Of a stretch of 23,132 nucleotides of DNA, positions 16,101 to 22,482 are shown in pieces. The position numbers and the translations under genes were made by a program. The stretch is from assembly GCA_045585875.1 (NCBI GenBank), contig JAZMZH010000055.1, positions 1 through 23,132 of the forward strand, read 5' to 3'. The notes below the pieces were generated by a model. That model was not told the DNA's origin and made no database searches. It saw only the letters and a program-made list of their open reading frames with translations. The number at the start of each line of letters is the position of its first letter. The first letter of the stretch is position 1. This DNA comes from JAVBQJ01 sp045585875 (GTDB lineage Bacteria > Verrucomicrobiota > Lentisphaeria > Victivallales > Victivallaceae).

Positions 16101-17963
16101 CGGCGTCGGGCAGGCCAATGCCCCGAGATAGAAATCATCGGTGCACCGGGTGAATTCGCGGACCGCGGTGACCGTGCGTCCCGCCGGAGGCGTCACCGAG
16201 GCCGACGCGGAGATGACCAGCACCCCGCCGGTGCGGACGCCGTCGATCCCGAAATCGGGAGTTTCCAGACGGAAACGGCCGTCGGCGTCGCAGACCGTGC
16301 CGGAAAATACCACCGGGATATTCCGGTCCGCCTCAGGCATCCCGAAGGTGTATCCGGGATGCTCCGGCGGAGCAAAACGCCGGAAATCCGCCGAAAAAAC
16401 GGCCCGCACCGGCGCCCCGCTCAAAGGCTGTCCGAAAAAATAACCGGCGCTGCCTTTCAGTTCGTTGCCCTCGTCAAAGGCGATTTTGGCCGTGTCCGGG
16501 CGGAAATCCGCCGCCAGCACCGACGCTTCGCCGCAGGGGAAGCCGGTTTCGTTGCCCGGCTCTCCGACCACCACCCGGTAATAACCCTGAGGCGCATTGG
16601 CCGGGAGCGAAAAATCCATTTCGGCAAATCCGGAATCGGTGCACTCCAGGAGTTCACGACGCAGCACTCTGCCCTCCGGATCCAGAATCGCCGCCCCGAG
16701 AGGCTGTTCCCCCGGAGCGCCGCCGCCGGCGGCATCCCGCATCAGGATGACCACCCGGACCTTTTCCCCGGGACGGGCCAGATCCCGCACCGGATATACC
16801 AGCGCCCGGATGAGACCGCGTCCGGAAACGCTCCCGGCAAGATCGAATTCGCTCAAATCCAGCAGGCTCCGGTCGTAGGGACGGCAGTTCAGCGTGTTGC
16901 AGTCTCCGGCCAGAGAAACCCGGAAAAATGCCGGAGAATCGTCGGGATCGGAGGCGGTGTCGTACTCCAGCAGCGCAATCCCGTTTTCATCGCTCTCTCC
17001 CTCGGCCAGCGTCTGATTTTTGCGGCTTATGAGCAGCACCTCCGCTCCGGCCAGCGGCCTGCCGTCGGTCAGCGAGTGCACCGACACCGCCGCCTGATCC
17101 CCGGTGACGGCGGCGCTCAGCCCCAGATCGGAAATCGTCAGCGGCCAGCTCCGGCCCCACATGTCGCGTCCCTCGGCGCACAGAACGTAAAAACCCGGCT
17201 TGCGGTCGGGGATCAGGTCGCCGAGTTCCAGCGTGAAATACCCCTTGCCGTTGCGCTCCGCCTCCGGGAGACGGTATTCCCGCTCCCCGGCCAGGCGGCT
17301 CATGTAGAAACTCTGCCCGGCCTCGGTGTTCTGGTTGTTGGCGTAGCCTTCGCAGAGGGTGAACTTCACCTTGTCCAGATTGGTGTACGCAAAGGGCAGC
17401 GACCAGAGATTCCCTCCCGGCGGAAACACCCGCCCCGAAGTCAGCGGCTCGATCTCCGGACGCAGCCCCGGCGTCACCAGATTGAAGCTGCTGTCCCGGG
17501 CCAGCACGCAATTCCCGTCCGCACCGGTCAGGCCGGCCGGGACCACGATCCGGTAAAAGGTTTCGGGTTCGAGGACCGGGTAAAACACGAACTCCGCGGC
17601 GGCATCCGAGGGCGACCGCCCCGACAGCATCCCCGCGAAATCGATCGCCGGTTCGCTCCGGACCGAAGCCGCCAGATCCCCCGTCCGCACCGGAGCGCTG
17701 AAACCGATCCGCAGGCATCCGCTCCATTCGAAGTATTCAAAACGCGTCACACGCAGGGCCTCCGCCGCCGGAGCAGCGGATACCTCCGAAGCCGTCTGCG
17801 GCGCGGCCGCCGACACACCCGGATCGGAAACCGCCGCCGCGGGCGCGGGAGCCTCCCGGGGCGTCTGAAACTGCATGATGTTCACGATGACGCTTGCGGT
17901 CAGTGCGGCGATCAGGAGCGCGCAGGCGGCGGACAGGATGCGGACGGGATTTTTCATTGTCAT
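13161..17963 (-). CDS. Bacterial alpha-2-macroglobulin family protein with thioester motif, 1600 aa
   Basis: A large periplasmic protease-trapping protein. The thioester site is intact in YPYGCSEQ (C1160, Q1163) and is followed by the helical thioester domain (~1165-1430). Before it lie many beta-rich macroglobulin domains and a MG/bait region with the usual VYPVRDLARPGEKVRV segment. Near the N-terminus a hydrophobic stretch (~10-31, ACALLIAALTASVIVNIMQF) acts as a signal or anchor, followed by an Ala/Pro-rich linker. Unlike E. coli YfhM there is no convincing lipobox: the only early Cys (C14) precedes the hydrophobic core. ATG 17963 has GGAGG 7 bases upstream; the second ATG (MKNPV) is less well placed. 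Length is within the usual 1500-1650 range. It is the first gene of an operon with pbpC. Confidence 0.93.
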   Translation of the reverse strand: MTMKNPVRILSAACALLIAALTASVIVNIMQFQTPREAPAPAAAVSDPGVSAAAPQTASEVSAAPAAEALRVTRFEYFEWSGCLRIGFSAPVRTGDLAASVRSEPAIDFAGMLSGRSPSDAAAEFVFYPVLEPETFYRIVVPAGLTGADGNCVLARDSSFNLVTPGLRPEIEPLTSGRVFPPGGNLWSLPFAYTNLDKVKFTLCEGYANNQNTEAGQSFYMSRLAGEREYRLPEAERNGKGYFTLELGDLIPDRKPGFYVLCAEGRDMWGRSWPLTISDLGLSAAVTGDQAAVSVHSLTDGRPLAGAEVLLISRKNQTLAEGESDENGIALLEYDTASDPDDSPAFFRVSLAGDCNTLNCRPYDRSLLDLSEFDLAGSVSGRGLIRALVYPVRDLARPGEKVRVVILMRDAAGGGAPGEQPLGAAILDPEGRVLRRELLECTDSGFAEMDFSLPANAPQGYYRVVVGEPGNETGFPCGEASVLAADFRPDTAKIAFDEGNELKGSAGYFFGQPLSGAPVRAVFSADFRRFAPPEHPGYTFGMPEADRNIPVVFSGTVCDADGRFRLETPDFGIDGVRTGGVLVISASASVTPPAGRTVTAVREFTRCTDDFYLGALACPTPDGALNVEWLAADPDGELRPMECDTLEWTLETMEWNYLVVKNSEGRWERSWNRRCVAETSGVVPIPQGATGGEFTIPGPLKSDGCYRLTVSDPVTGGRCRLEVDMVNEEAGVRSRNRMVMHFVSDRPEYRPGDEALISFTLDNPGPVTVIAAGDNGLEVFETAGAVGENVFRYRIPEDYATGCARLAFTALSADPEGEREIGRSFGMAVLPVNQDGHKLEISAVLPEEATPGERLEIPVEVTSGGAPVRAEVRAWAVHSGILSLSFRRGGGFFDHFFGRRANAASFFDCYGELYPALRLGDLGLPGGDFGAAMAKFLPPGVEIEPAGDVVALPVNTDEEGRCVVTLEMPYAESCEYTVFIAAASSGGVGETSRKLLVRREAGAAMSAPRAVASGDEFRIGLELFNHRSPDENISWRVDFSAHLTLKSGESSGVCTLRPGESQLVELTFTAGEGSAPAAIVASVSSNGAVSDVRRAVLIRRPVLPESRTTLLTVPAGGELRYRPGHNDLSVVTHAKLSVGGRAAAITGRNLGWLNAYPYGCSEQMTSMALPLLAAEPLIRKGILPEAASAGASEAVAETLLRLRSNQTGSGGFRTWNNDAQEDPDLSAYVGFFLISASARGFALPENMLENLCGYLQSRVLNSRGPGSMGRRALAGLVLAEAGIKCVPALEAFAFEARDDGSAFELAVAGAALCAAGRGETGLGCLREGISARPWAGNEYDGCWDSSIRRMSILLSLAVRYMPGDPLTRTLAAELEEAAADASNTQEIGWSAFALSGWLDVAGAEGAAFRISGGGSDISGAPGESGFVRLDGEDSAVIRNDGPGELAVSVLLEGMPLANREVSSGLTLTRRFLDGDGREITRVGTGELFTMELNIASNSSGAVEDLVIAALLPGGVEAEDVRLASRGSIHLPASGAPRRSELLADRVLIFDRALPEGRTIHIPLRATAGGVFVIPPATAEDMYHPAIRAVCPSPAEKLVVE

Positions 17964-17989
17964 AAAGGGGCCTCCGGGGTTGGGTCAGT

Positions 17990-18017
17990 AAATTACAGCA
18001 TGAAAGAGGAAAGTCAA
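17990..18017 (-). promoter_or_regulatory. Putative promoter of the A2M-pbpC operon
   Basis: On the minus strand TTGACT (18017-18012), a 16-base spacer and TAATTT (17995-17990), 26 bases before the ATG at 17963. A pyrimidine/purine-rich stretch lies just upstream. Confidence 0.5.
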
Positions 18018-18058
18018 GCACATCCCCTGTTTTTTTTCGATTTTTTTTCTTTTCCCGC

Positions 18059-18096
18059 TTGCCTATTTCCACTCTTGACGCTATCTTATAGTGGAA
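18059..18096 (+). promoter_or_regulatory. Putative promoter and inverted repeat upstream of the 18156 gene
   Basis: TTGCCT (18059-18064), 17 bases, TATCTT (18082-18087). The arms TTCCACT (18067-18073) and AGTGGAA (18090-18096) form a 7-bp inverted repeat that brackets the -10, a good position for a repressor site. TTGACG at 18075 is a competing -35 but has no matching -10. Confidence 0.4.
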
Positions 18097-18155
18097 TCCG
18101 TCGCCGGTTTGCCCGGAATTGCCGTCGGAATTGAAATTGTCATGGGAGGTTTTCG

Positions 18156-18836
18156 ATGAAACGTATGGTAAAAATGATTGCGGCCCTGTGTCTGATCGTC
18201 TCCGGTGCCCTCGCCGCCCCCGCGGCCTGGAACCTCATTCAGCCTTATCAGGGCCCCGGCAAGGACGTGGTCACTCTGGTCATCACCGGAAACTACCGCG
18301 TGCCCAGGCTGCTGGCCGACCTCATTCAGATCGAGAGCCGCCAGCCCTACCTCCTGCTCCCCGCCGTCCAGGACGTGAATCAGGATGTCTTCTACTTCTG
18401 TCCGGTCAACCCCAAGAAGCCCGCCCTCCAGGTCAAGCGCGAGGATTTCGCCCGCTTTATCCGTTTCGTCAACCCCGGAAAAGTCATCATCCTCGGCGAC
18501 AAGAGCTATGTGGCGACCGAGTATGTGGAGGCTATCAGCCCGAACATCCCCGTCATGGTCGTCACCGGCGACTGGAACCGCGCCGCCGCCACCCTCGGCG
18601 ACACCCTGAATCTCAGCAATCTTGAGGGCGATTTCGCCGACCTTTACAGCAAGATCGAGCGCTCCGACGCCCTCTATAAGCCCGAGGCCGCCAATACCAA
18701 GGTCAGCGAAGCCGCGGTCGCCGCCGCTCCCGCTCCCGTCTTCCAGGAGCCCGAGCCCGTCGTCGAGCCCGCCGCGCAGGCCAACACCCCCGTTGACGCC
18801 GGCGTCGATGTCGAGGGCAACGGCATCGCCGACTGA
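18156..18836 (+). CDS. Secreted protein of unknown function with Rossmann-like core and Ala/Pro/Glu-rich tail, 226 aa
   Basis: I do not recognise the family. A signal peptide covers residues ~1-20 (MIAALCLIVSGALA, cleavage before AP). The core (~35-165) alternates hydrophobic strands and helices: VVTLVITGNY, PYLLLPAVQDV, KVIILGDKSYVATEYVEAIS and IPVMVVTGDWNRAAATLGD. This suggests an alpha/beta fold, loosely like the strand-helix repeats of putative cell-wall-binding type 2 modules. The last ~55 residues are Ala/Pro/Val/Glu-rich, ending DVEGNGIAD, and are likely disordered. A strong GGGAGG site precedes ATG 18156. The next gene, an ABC-2 permease, starts 14 bases after the stop, so the two are co-transcribed. 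It could be a periplasmic accessory factor for that permease; this is inference. Confidence 0.8.
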   Translation: MKRMVKMIAALCLIVSGALAAPAAWNLIQPYQGPGKDVVTLVITGNYRVPRLLADLIQIESRQPYLLLPAVQDVNQDVFYFCPVNPKKPALQVKREDFARFIRFVNPGKVIILGDKSYVATEYVEAISPNIPVMVVTGDWNRAAATLGDTLNLSNLEGDFADLYSKIERSDALYKPEAANTKVSEAAVAAAPAPVFQEPEPVVEPAAQANTPVDAGVDVEGNGIAD

Positions 18837-18850
18837 GGGACCGACAGACC

Positions 18851-19813
18851 ATGCGGAATTTCTGGTCCATCTGCAGGAACACTTTTATCGAGGTGGTGCG
18901 GGAGCCCATCTACTGCATCCTGCTCCTCTGCAGCGCAGCCCTCATCGGGCTCCTCCCTGCTTTCTCCCTTTTCGTCTTCGACTCGCAGGTTAAAATGGTC
19001 ATCGACAGCGCCATGGCCACCTCCACCTTTGTGGGGCTGCTCACCGCCGTCCTCTGCGCCAGTCAGACCGTAACCAGGGAAATGCGCGACGGCACCGTCC
19101 TGCTCCTCCTCTCCAAACCCGTCGCCCGGGCCAGTTTCGTCCTCGGCAAAATCACCGGCGTCACCGCCGCCGGCATGATTTACGTCTGGGTCTGCAATGC
19201 CATGACCCTCCTGTCCCTTTACGTCGCACAGGATCAGTTCTGGTACAATTTCACCCTCATGGGGTTCTCGCTCGGCGTCGTCGGCCTCGCCGTCGTCCTG
19301 GCCCTCGCCGCCAACTTCTGGCGTGAACGCAGCTTCTCCGGAGTCTTCACTCTCGCCGTCTGGATCCTCACCACCATCCTCGCGCTCTACAGCATCGCCT
19401 TTCTGAAGCTTCCCCCGGGGCTCGCCCTGGAGGAGGTCCTTAAAGTCGGCATCCTCATCTTCTTCGCCGTTGCCGCCATGTCCGTCATCGCCGTCATCTT
19501 CGCCCTCCGCTTCGAGCTGGTCGCCAATCTCTGCATCTGCACCCTGCTCTTCTTCGTCGGGCTGATCTCGGGACATATCTTCGCCGTCGATTCCGACTAC
19601 GCCGTCATCAACTTCATCTGCGGATTCTTTTACGCGGTCATCCCCAACTGGCAGTTCTTCTGGCTCGCCGACGCCCTCGCCGGGGGCCGTGTCGTCCCCT
19701 GGGAATACGTCGGCCTCGCCGCCCTTTACGTCGCCCTCTACATCTTCCTCGGCATCCTCTGGGCCGTCACCGTCTTCCAAACTCAGGAAGCCGCCAAAGA
19801 CGCCCGCATCTGA
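18851..19813 (+). CDS. ABC-2 type transporter permease, 320 aa
   Basis: A polytopic membrane protein with at least six hydrophobic segments. It contains TREMRDGTVLLLLSKPVARASFVLGK (cytoplasmic loop after TM2), which matches the E.R.GT...LLSKPV.R motif typical of ABC-2 exporter permeases of the NosY/gliding type. Permeases of this kind need a separate ATPase; none lies next to it here, which is unusual, since the ATPase gene normally precedes it. The upstream partner is instead a secreted protein of unknown function, 14 bases away. Codons are strongly C-ending (CTC, GTC, ATC). The stop codon is followed immediately by the repeat cluster at 19816. Confidence 0.8.
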   Translation: MRNFWSICRNTFIEVVREPIYCILLLCSAALIGLLPAFSLFVFDSQVKMVIDSAMATSTFVGLLTAVLCASQTVTREMRDGTVLLLLSKPVARASFVLGKITGVTAAGMIYVWVCNAMTLLSLYVAQDQFWYNFTLMGFSLGVVGLAVVLALAANFWRERSFSGVFTLAVWILTTILALYSIAFLKLPPGLALEEVLKVGILIFFAVAAMSVIAVIFALRFELVANLCICTLLFFVGLISGHIFAVDSDYAVINFICGFFYAVIPNWQFFWLADALAGGRVVPWEYVGLAALYVALYIFLGILWAVTVFQTQEAAKDARI

Positions 19814-19815
19814 GG

Positions 19816-20008
19816 GGGGATGGCGCAGTTTTCAGGTTTCGGGGCCCGGGTGTTTTGAGGGGATGGCGCAGTCCTTCCATGAGTCCCGGCGCTGGTTTCA
19901 AAGTCCGGAGCGCTGTCCTTCCATGAGTCCCGAAGTTCCGGTTTCAGGTTTCGGGGCTCAGTTTTTTCTATGTGACCCGAGACTCCGGTTTCAGGTTTCG
20001 GAGCTCAG
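19816..20008 (+). repeat. Mosaic cluster of ~44-bp degenerate direct repeats
   Basis: Three short sequences recur. GGGGATGGCGCAGT lies at 19816 and 19859. GTCCTTCCATGAGTCCCG lies at 19871 and 19915 (18 bp, identical). TTTCAGGTTTCGGGGC lies at 19830, 19942 and, with one change, 19989; the last two share 25 bp with one mismatch (19937-19961 and 19984-20008). Spacing of 43-47 bp implies about four tandem units that have exchanged segments. No frame runs through it as a protein. It fills nearly all of the gap between the permease stop codon and the convergent aldolase gene. Confidence 0.85.
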
Positions 20009-20048
20009 GCGTTTTAAGGAGAACGCTTTTTCAGAGGAAGCACTCGGA

Positions 20049-20666
20049 TCACTTCCGCTCCCTGACGATCCGCACCAGTTCAGCGGCATCCCGGTCCAGG
20101 TCGGCAGGGGACTTGCCCGCCCTGTAAAGCGCGCTGCCGATGCCGGCCCCGCAGCAGACCTTCAGGAGTTCCCCCAGATTCTGCGCGTTGACCCCGCCCA
20201 CCGCCATGATCGGCGCCTTGATCACCGCTTTCAGATCCCTGATGTAGCCGGGCCCGAGGATCGCCGGGAAGAGCTTCAGATAATCGGCCCCCGCCTTCAG
20301 CGCGGCGACCCCCTCGCTCGCCGTGAAAAATCCCGGGATCGACAGCAGACCGAACGTCTTCGTTTCGCAGATCACACCGGCATCGGAGTTGGGGGAGATG
20401 ATGAATCGTCCGCCCGCTTCCTTCACGGTCCGCACCTCCTCCGGCGTCAGCACCGTCCCGGCGCCCGTCATCTGGCGGTCGCCGCAATGCTTCGCCGCGA
20501 TGGCGATGCTCTCCGGGGCATCGGGAGAATTGAGGGGGATCTCCAGGAGTTTCACCCCGTTCTGATACAGTACGTCGCAGACCTCCCTCACCTCCGGCGG
20601 GGTGATGCCCCGCAGGATCGCCACCAGCGGACACTCCGCCAGAAACCGTTCAAAACACGCTTTCAT
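20049..20666 (-). CDS. dgoA: 2-dehydro-3-deoxy-6-phosphogalactonate aldolase (DgoA-like; KDPG/KHG aldolase family), 205 aa
   Basis: A class I aldolase splitting KDPGal (or KDPG) into pyruvate and glyceraldehyde 3-phosphate in sugar-acid catabolism. It shows VAILRGIT (15-22), EIPLNSP (42-48, catalytic E42), GAGTVLTPEEV (68-78), FIISPNSDAGVI (88-99), the Schiff-base lysine in KLFPA (K131), GPGYIRDLKAV (138-148), AVGGVNAQNL and GAGIGSALYRAG (173-184). EIPLNSP and the GIGSALYR segment match E. coli DgoA more closely than Eda, but KDPG activity cannot be excluded. ATG 20666 has GGAGGGCGGAAGG upstream; the frame stays open far 5' but without a start site. It is monocistronic, behind its own promoter with a dyad operator. 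No galactonate kinase or dehydratase lies nearby. Confidence 0.87.
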   Translation of the reverse strand: MKACFERFLAECPLVAILRGITPPEVREVCDVLYQNGVKLLEIPLNSPDAPESIAIAAKHCGDRQMTGAGTVLTPEEVRTVKEAGGRFIISPNSDAGVICETKTFGLLSIPGFFTASEGVAALKAGADYLKLFPAILGPGYIRDLKAVIKAPIMAVGGVNAQNLGELLKVCCGAGIGSALYRAGKSPADLDRDAAELVRIVRERK

Positions 20667-20732
20667 CCTTCCGCCCTCCAAGCGGTACGGGCGGCGCAGA
20701 ATCCGCTCCCCCCGGTTACATTTTCTCACATG

Positions 20733-20750
20733 GTGATAATACATTATCAC
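20733..20750. promoter_or_regulatory. 18-bp dyad, likely operator for dgoA
   Basis: GTGATAATACATTATCAC has perfect 8-bp arms around a 2-bp centre. It lies 11 bp downstream of the predicted -10 of the dgoA promoter, over the expected transcription start, and 67 bp before the start codon. That is the classical position of a repressor site; the regulator is not identified. Confidence 0.65.
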
Positions 20751-20761
20751 GATACTGCAAT

Positions 20762-20790
20762 AAAATATCCCCGGAGGAGAAAAAAAGCAA
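20762..20790 (-). promoter_or_regulatory. Putative dgoA promoter
   Basis: On the minus strand TTGCTT (20790-20785), a 17-base spacer and TATTTT (20767-20762). Confidence 0.55.
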
Positions 20791-20811
20791 ATCTCCGATG
20801 CGGATAAAATG

Positions 20812-20846
20812 AAAAAAATGCGGGCGGTGTCCGGACGGCACTGCCC
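20812..20846 (-). terminator. Rho-independent terminator of the 20912 isomerase gene
   Basis: On the minus strand GGGCAGTG (20846-20839) and CACCGCCC (20829-20822) pair with one internal mismatch around a 9-base loop, then GCA and seven T (20818-20812). It lies 66 bases past the isomerase stop codon and upstream of the dgoA promoter. Confidence 0.75.
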
Positions 20847-20911
20847 AAAGGCCCGGCCCCGCGGCGCAGTATGGCCCCCATGAGGGAGCATCCCGCATGC
20901 AGCCGCGCCGT

Positions 20912-21814
20912 CTACCGACGCCGTGCGCTCCGCTTCTGTTCCGTCAGACGGATGACCCGTTCGCAGCGCTCCCGGGCGTCGAGCAGAAATTCGCGGATCT
21001 TCGCCTCCGGCTGCTCCGGAAGTTCCCCGTTGAAAAATGGCGTGCACCGCATGGACAATTCGAAACTCAGCGGACGGTCCTCGGGGTAGGAGGAGCCGGC
21101 GATGATTCCGGCCATGCGATCCCAGTCCACGGTCCCGTAATAGGGCGGCTGGTGCTGATCGTGCGGCCATTCGCCGCTGTTGTCGTTGAGATGCAGAGCC
21201 TGCAGCCGGTGTTTCCACCGTTCGATATGCTCCAGCCCCTCGGGGGCGTCAAAATTCCCGTGCCCGGAGTCGTAGGTGATCCCCATATACTCCTCCGGAT
21301 AACACTCCATCAGTTCGCCGATGAATTCGAAGGTGTCGAAACGGGTATTTTCCACCGCGATGCGGACGTGATATTTCGCAAGCTCCGGCATCAGTTCGTC
21401 CAGGGAGCGCTTCAGCGCCTCAAACTCTCTGCGGCACAATCCGGGGTCATCATTCTCTTCCCGGACTCCGTGGTGCAACGCGGGGATGTGCATCATCAGC
21501 GACCCCGTCCCCTCCAGTTCCGCAAACAGGATCACCCGGTTGAGCACCAGCTCCACGCCCGCCCGGCGCACATACTCCTCCGGTGAAAACCACACCTTTT
21601 CCGCTCCGGCCGAACCGTGAATATCCAAAAGTTTCAGTCCGAAGGTCTTCAGCCAGCTCCGGTACTGAGCGATCTCGTGCCTGCTGTACAGGAAATCCGT
21701 GTCCCATTGATGACACCAGTGCAGATGCGTGAAGCCCGCCTCGGCGATCAGCCGGAGCCAGCGCTCCGGCGATCCGATTCCCGACAGATAATCCGTATTC
21801 AATCCCGCAAACAT
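20912..21814 (-). CDS. Sugar phosphate isomerase/epimerase family (TIM-barrel, AP-endonuclease-2-like), 300 aa
   Basis: A xylose-isomerase-like TIM barrel that probably interconverts a ketose or sugar-acid derivative using a divalent metal. The expected four ligands are visible: Glu in IAVENTR (E155), Asp in ITYDSGHGN (D182), His in ALHLND (H208) and Glu in LSFELS (E252). The start MFAGLNTDYLSGIGSPERWL and the segment FTHLHWCHQWD fit the family. ATG 21814 is preceded by GGGAGGTTCGGAG, a better start than the in-frame ATG at 21844. The substrate is not predictable. A terminator separates it from dgoA on the same strand. Divergently transcribed upstream is the MarR gene. A short dyad (GGATA/TATCC, 21851-21865) lies in the shared upstream region. 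Confidence 0.85.
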   Translation of the reverse strand: MFAGLNTDYLSGIGSPERWLRLIAEAGFTHLHWCHQWDTDFLYSRHEIAQYRSWLKTFGLKLLDIHGSAGAEKVWFSPEEYVRRAGVELVLNRVILFAELEGTGSLMMHIPALHHGVREENDDPGLCRREFEALKRSLDELMPELAKYHVRIAVENTRFDTFEFIGELMECYPEEYMGITYDSGHGNFDAPEGLEHIERWKHRLQALHLNDNSGEWPHDQHQPPYYGTVDWDRMAGIIAGSSYPEDRPLSFELSMRCTPFFNGELPEQPEAKIREFLLDARERCERVIRLTEQKRSARRR

Positions 21815-21934
21815 CTCCGAACCTCCCTGTTTGAATCGGAACATATATCAGGATAATATATATCCGCACGGCGGGATTGCCAGCTCTCGACCGTCAAAAA
21901 GCATAAAATCTTTCTCATTTTTCGGGTTTTCAAC

Positions 21935-21963
21935 TTGCACACAGAGGGCTTTTGAAGTATATT
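21935..21963 (+). promoter_or_regulatory. Putative promoter of the marR-like/RND adaptor operon
   Basis: TTGCAC (21935-21940), a 17-base spacer and TATATT (21958-21963), 39 bases before the MarR start codon. Confidence 0.65.
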
Positions 21964-22002
21964 AGGGGAATTGAAAGATATAGCGGCTAAACGAAATTTC
22001 TT

Positions 22003-22482
22003 ATGCAGAACACCGATATTCCCACCTGGCGGATGCTTTTCACCGTCTCCGAAAAGATGCGCAATCTCTGCGGACGCCGGGATTTCCGCCGCCGCTCCCC
22101 CTGCTGCGGCGAAGTCACCCTCTCCCAGGCCCGGGTGCTGGGATGTCTTTTCATCGGCAGCGAGGGCGGGATCAAGGTGAAGGACATCGCTTCCGAACTC
22201 AACATAACCCCCGGAGCGGTTTCCCAGATCGTCAGCTCGCTCGAAAACAGCGGCTATCTTCACCGGGTGGAGTGCCCCGACGACCGCCGGGCGGTCATGG
22301 TCAGGCTCTCCGAATCCGGAATGGAGGTCCGCCGCGCTCTGGATCGGGAATTCGACCGGATCAGCGAAATCCTGTTCCGCGATGTCACCGCCAGGGATTC
22401 CGCGACGTTCCGCCGGGTGCTCCGTACCATGCTCGACACCATTGAAAACAGCAACAGTGCAAATGGAGATATCACAAAATGA
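22003..22482 (+). CDS. MarR family transcriptional regulator, 159 aa
   Basis: A dimeric winged-helix repressor. The core reads TLSQARVLGCL, then GIKVKDIASELNITPGAVSQIVSSLENSGYLHRVECPDDRRAVMVRLSESG. This is the MarR helix-turn-helix plus wing with the D.RR motif (DDRRA), and a C-terminal dimerisation helix follows. N-terminal cysteines (C23, C34, C35) are a visible oddity and could sense oxidants, but this is speculative. ATG 22003 lacks a clear Shine-Dalgarno, though no better start is available. Its TGA overlaps the next start (ATGA at 22479-22482), so it is translationally coupled to an RND adaptor that it probably represses along with itself. Confidence 0.9.
   Translation: MQNTDIPTWRMLFTVSEKMRNLCGRRDFRRRSPCCGEVTLSQARVLGCLFIGSEGGIKVKDIASELNITPGAVSQIVSSLENSGYLHRVECPDDRRAVMVRLSESGMEVRRALDREFDRISEILFRDVTARDSATFRRVLRTMLDTIENSNSANGDITK

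Noticed and set aside
17917..17934. Lipobox (LSAAC, Cys14) in the macroglobulin
   Set aside because: The cysteine comes before the hydrophobic core and lacks Leu at -3, so it cannot act as a lipoprotein signal.
11022..18134. Long plus-strand frames (790 and 893 codons) opposite pbpC and the macroglobulin
   Set aside because: Same shadow pattern; no domains, and the opposite strand has intact active-site motifs.
19816..20008. CRISPR array
   Set aside because: Repeats are non-identical, arranged in shuffled order, and lack uniform unique spacers; no cas gene is present.
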